Source: Agarophyton chilense (lineage: Eukaryota > Rhodophyta > Florideophyceae > Gracilariales > Gracilariaceae). Taken from it: a stretch of DNA of 64,000 bases. The notes beneath the pieces are model-generated. The model did not search any database and was not told the origin of the DNA. It saw only the letters and a program-made list of their open reading frames with translations. The DNA lies in NCBI GenBank assembly GCA_030374765.1, contig JARGXX010000010.1, forward strand, positions 744,001-808,000, written 5' to 3'. Shown here in pieces: positions 61,573 to 64,000 of the stretch; positions within the stretch are counted from its first letter, which is position 1; each line of letters starts with the position of its first letter. The translations under genes were made by a program, and so were the position numbers.

Positions 61573-63440
61573 TCAAACTTTTAGAATTCGAAAGACGGGG
61601 ATCATGTCACGGTTCAGAAAACTGCTCAAGAAGCCATCAATTCGAACGTGAAGATAGATGGTGCTTCTTTTACTAACGAAGTTTCGCACAATGAAGAGCA
61701 TCCTACTGTCACGGATGGCGATGACAGTCGCACAATAAACCCGTTGATCCCTCTTTCTGTGACAAACAGTGGCACACAAGACAGCGTTCTGGAAGTTCAT
61801 TCGACGAAATGGACCACGGAAAATGTATCATTGACTCTGAATGGTCCACATCAAATGCATCAATGGAAAGTCACGGAACCTGTTGGAGATTTCATCTCCG
61901 CCATTCATGCACATTCCGGACTCTCTCCATACGTTTTTTTCATGTGGATTTTTCCTGTAGCTCATTTGGAAAAAATAGTTCGTTCTACCAACAATCGTCT
62001 GGAAGAAAAAAAAAATAAAAATAACTACAGGAGGTGAAATTTTGAAGGTTTTCGGTTTAATGGTGTAAATGACTCGCTTTGAGATTTCAAATAGAATATC
62101 ACTTTGGTCTAAAGACACTTTATCTAAATATATTGAATCTCCGCAGCTCGGAAAGATCATGTCACGCAATCGGTTTGAACAAATATGGCAATTTATCGTT
62201 TTCATTGGCTCTGAAAACGATCAAAATTCAGAAGAATGCAGGTTGTCATGCGTTCCTGAGTTTTTGAAAGCTATAAATGACCATCGGAAAGCTTTCGTAA
62301 CTCCGTTACACACTTCGTGAGTGGTGTTGGTATAGACTGGGAGGGAACTGGATTGAAACTGAACTTCCACACTACACTGCTCTTGATAGAAAGGCTGAAA
62401 ACGGCTGTGAATTAAAAAAAGTGTATTGTGGAAGGAGTAGAGCTATTCTAAAAATATAAATCACGATGAGAGCTACGCAACCAGATGTATAGCCTTTTAA
62501 AGCGGAACATGCGCATGGAACAGCATTTTTCATGAGATTTGTTGAAAATTGGTTCGCAACTGATCGAATCGTTTGTGCCGATTCATAGTTTGCATCTGTT
62601 GAAACAGCCGAAGATATTTTAAAGAGGGGAATGCCTTTTATTGGGGTTGTAAGAACAGCCACCAGAAGGTTTCCTATGAAACATCTTTCCGGACTTACGA
62701 TGACGGCACGAGGCCAGCACAGGTCAATGGTCGCGAAACTGCCAGAATTGGATCGAAAGATGATATCTGTGCTGTAGGTGGACCGTGAGAGGAGATATTT
62801 CATCAGCACTTGTAGCAGTACCCAGTCAGGAACTTCCATTTCTCGTGAAAGATTGAGGACAACTGATGGAATAACGAAGAACATTCAGCTTTCTATTGTA
62901 ATTCCAGAGATTTACAAAGAGAGTACTATTCTTGCTGTTCAAGAATTGATAGGCATAGTAGGTCACATCAAGATTATTTGAATATGGAAAAGAAGATTGA
63001 AGGGAAGGAATGGTCTTTTAGATTGAATTCTTCTGTGCTTGCAATGTGCGTGGTTGATGCTTGGAATATTTAAAAGGGTGAATACGGAAACACATTGAAT
63101 CTTACACCGCATAATTTCTATTGTAATCTCGCAGACTGATAAATAGATATCAACTGGCATGCTATTCGAACTATGAAAAGAAAATGAAAGAAGGAAGACG
63201 ATTTAGAAAACCCATATATGGATGGGACCGGCATTCATTTAATAGAGACAAATCGAAAACGAAGGAAATTGGATGGTTCTTTGACGTATCAAACATATCA
63301 AGGACGATGCAAAGTCTGCGAATCTACTTACAAATAAAAATTTGTTTGTTCAGAATGCAAAAAGTACAATGATATAGGATGTTTGTATATGTCAGTGTGG
63401 AACCGGTCGTGATTGTTTTATAGATCATCTGCGTGACATT
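61573..63440 (+). pseudogene. piggyBac-like transposase remnant
   Basis: Plus-strand pieces in family order. About 61920-62010: 'LSPYVFFMWIFPVAHLEKIVRSTNNRL', like the N-terminal 'F..FF...L..I...TN'. About 62069-62220: 'LSKYIESPQLGKIMSRNRFEQIWQFIVF'. About 62550-62690: 'WFATDRIVCADS', a stop, 'FASVETAEDILKRGMPFIGVVRTATRRFP', with a catalytic Asp (codon 62580). About 63005-63060: 'SSVLAMCVVDAW'. About 63303-63365: a C-terminal zinc motif C-x2-C ... C-x2-C ('GRCKVCES', 'FVCSEC'). Many stops and frameshifts; inactive. TTAA target sites were not established. Confidence 0.6.
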
Positions 63441-63449
63441 CATCAAATT

Positions 63450-64000
63450 TTGAGCAACATTTAGTCAACAACATTGATGGTCGTGTGTCAACATGCGTTT
63501 TTAAGGCTTTGTAGAGACTTTTATCAAAAGAATAAAACAAAACTTCAAATTTTCTTAAGCTCCCTTCTTCATCAATCCGCGTTATTCAACTTGTTAGATA
63601 TATTTTGTTCTCTTACAAAACTATCCCTTTAGCAGAAGTCACCTTATTTTGTCTGCTGTTCAAGAGGACGCAAATGGGTTCTTTGACCATAATACTTTTT
63701 AGAATTAGTCGAGCTCCCGTTGGGGTTTTCGAGCTACACTAAAGTCAGCGAGGTCTGAACCCTGTGTTTATCAGTCCCCGAGCGGTCGTGAAACCACTGA
63801 GTTGCTGTTACTGAAGACATCTGTCTAAAAAATGTACTTAAAAGCAGAAGGAACATGGTTAGAGAATTAGTTACTTACTTAGAAAATAGAATAGGCCGCT
63901 GCAGAGTGCAAACCAGCGATTTTTACTAAGTTTTTGGAAAATAGAACTGGCCTCATATAAGGCCATGCTGGCCTCATGTGAGCCCAATCCGCCGGGCGTG
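63450..64000. other. Non-coding end of the window
   Basis: No gene. Contains the two palindrome-like copies at 63949-63964 and 63970-63984. Confidence 0.3.

Overview
The window looks like nuclear DNA of an intron-poor, transposon-rich eukaryote. A florideophyte red alga (for example a Chondrus-like species) would fit, but that is inference from gene style and repeat load, not a proven identification. Only one short GC-rich island (about 40.1-47.6 kb) and one isolated gene (32.0-33.9 kb) look like ordinary host genes. Most of the rest is mobile elements at different stages of decay, some nested in others.

Layout. 1-4.7 kb: internally deleted Ty3/gypsy chromovirus A (gag, protease remnant, chromodomain). 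4.8-13.5 kb: longer relative B (gag, protease, RT, RNase H, integrase, chromodomain), with broken minus-strand reading frames beyond pol. 14.5-30.6 kb: Ty1/copia pol fragment split by a 14,653-bp DNA transposon (14858-29510). That transposon has 17-bp terminal inverted repeats, a 3-bp CTG target duplication and an intact 1,087-residue CACTA/Plavaka-type transposase. Its cargo is unusual: a beta-class DNA methyltransferase frame followed in the same frame by a SET-domain protein, a ketopantoate-reductase-like Rossmann protein, a membrane protein, coiled-coil proteins and a regular array of three hairpins. 31-35.7 kb: a prenylcysteine-oxidase-like gene between two diverged ~0.95-kb direct repeats. 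36.6-39.5 kb: tRNA-derived SINE units, a gypsy integrase fragment and a pogo-like transposase remnant. 40.1-47.6 kb: host island with a possible PP1-docking protein, a matrin/U1-type zinc-finger protein, two adjacent bZIP factors and a CLPTM1-family membrane protein.

48.0-55.2 kb: complete young Ty3/gypsy element C with 155-bp LTRs differing at one base and a 5-bp AGTAC duplication. Its gag-pol is one 1,543-codon frame broken by six stop codons and no frameshift. Between pol and the 3' LTR lies an intact 447-residue antisense ORF with a possible cysteine-protease Cys-His-Asp triad. C landed in the end of a decayed Tc1-type (DD34E) transposon (55.2-56.6 kb). Further on are a possible Harbinger fragment (57.6 kb), AT-rich DNA, and a decayed piggyBac-like transposase (61.6-63.4 kb).

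The strongest candidate for a new system is the 14.65-kb transposon carrying both DNA-methylation and histone-methylation type domains. Next are the antisense protease-like ORF of element C and the repeated pattern of in-frame stops without frameshifts.
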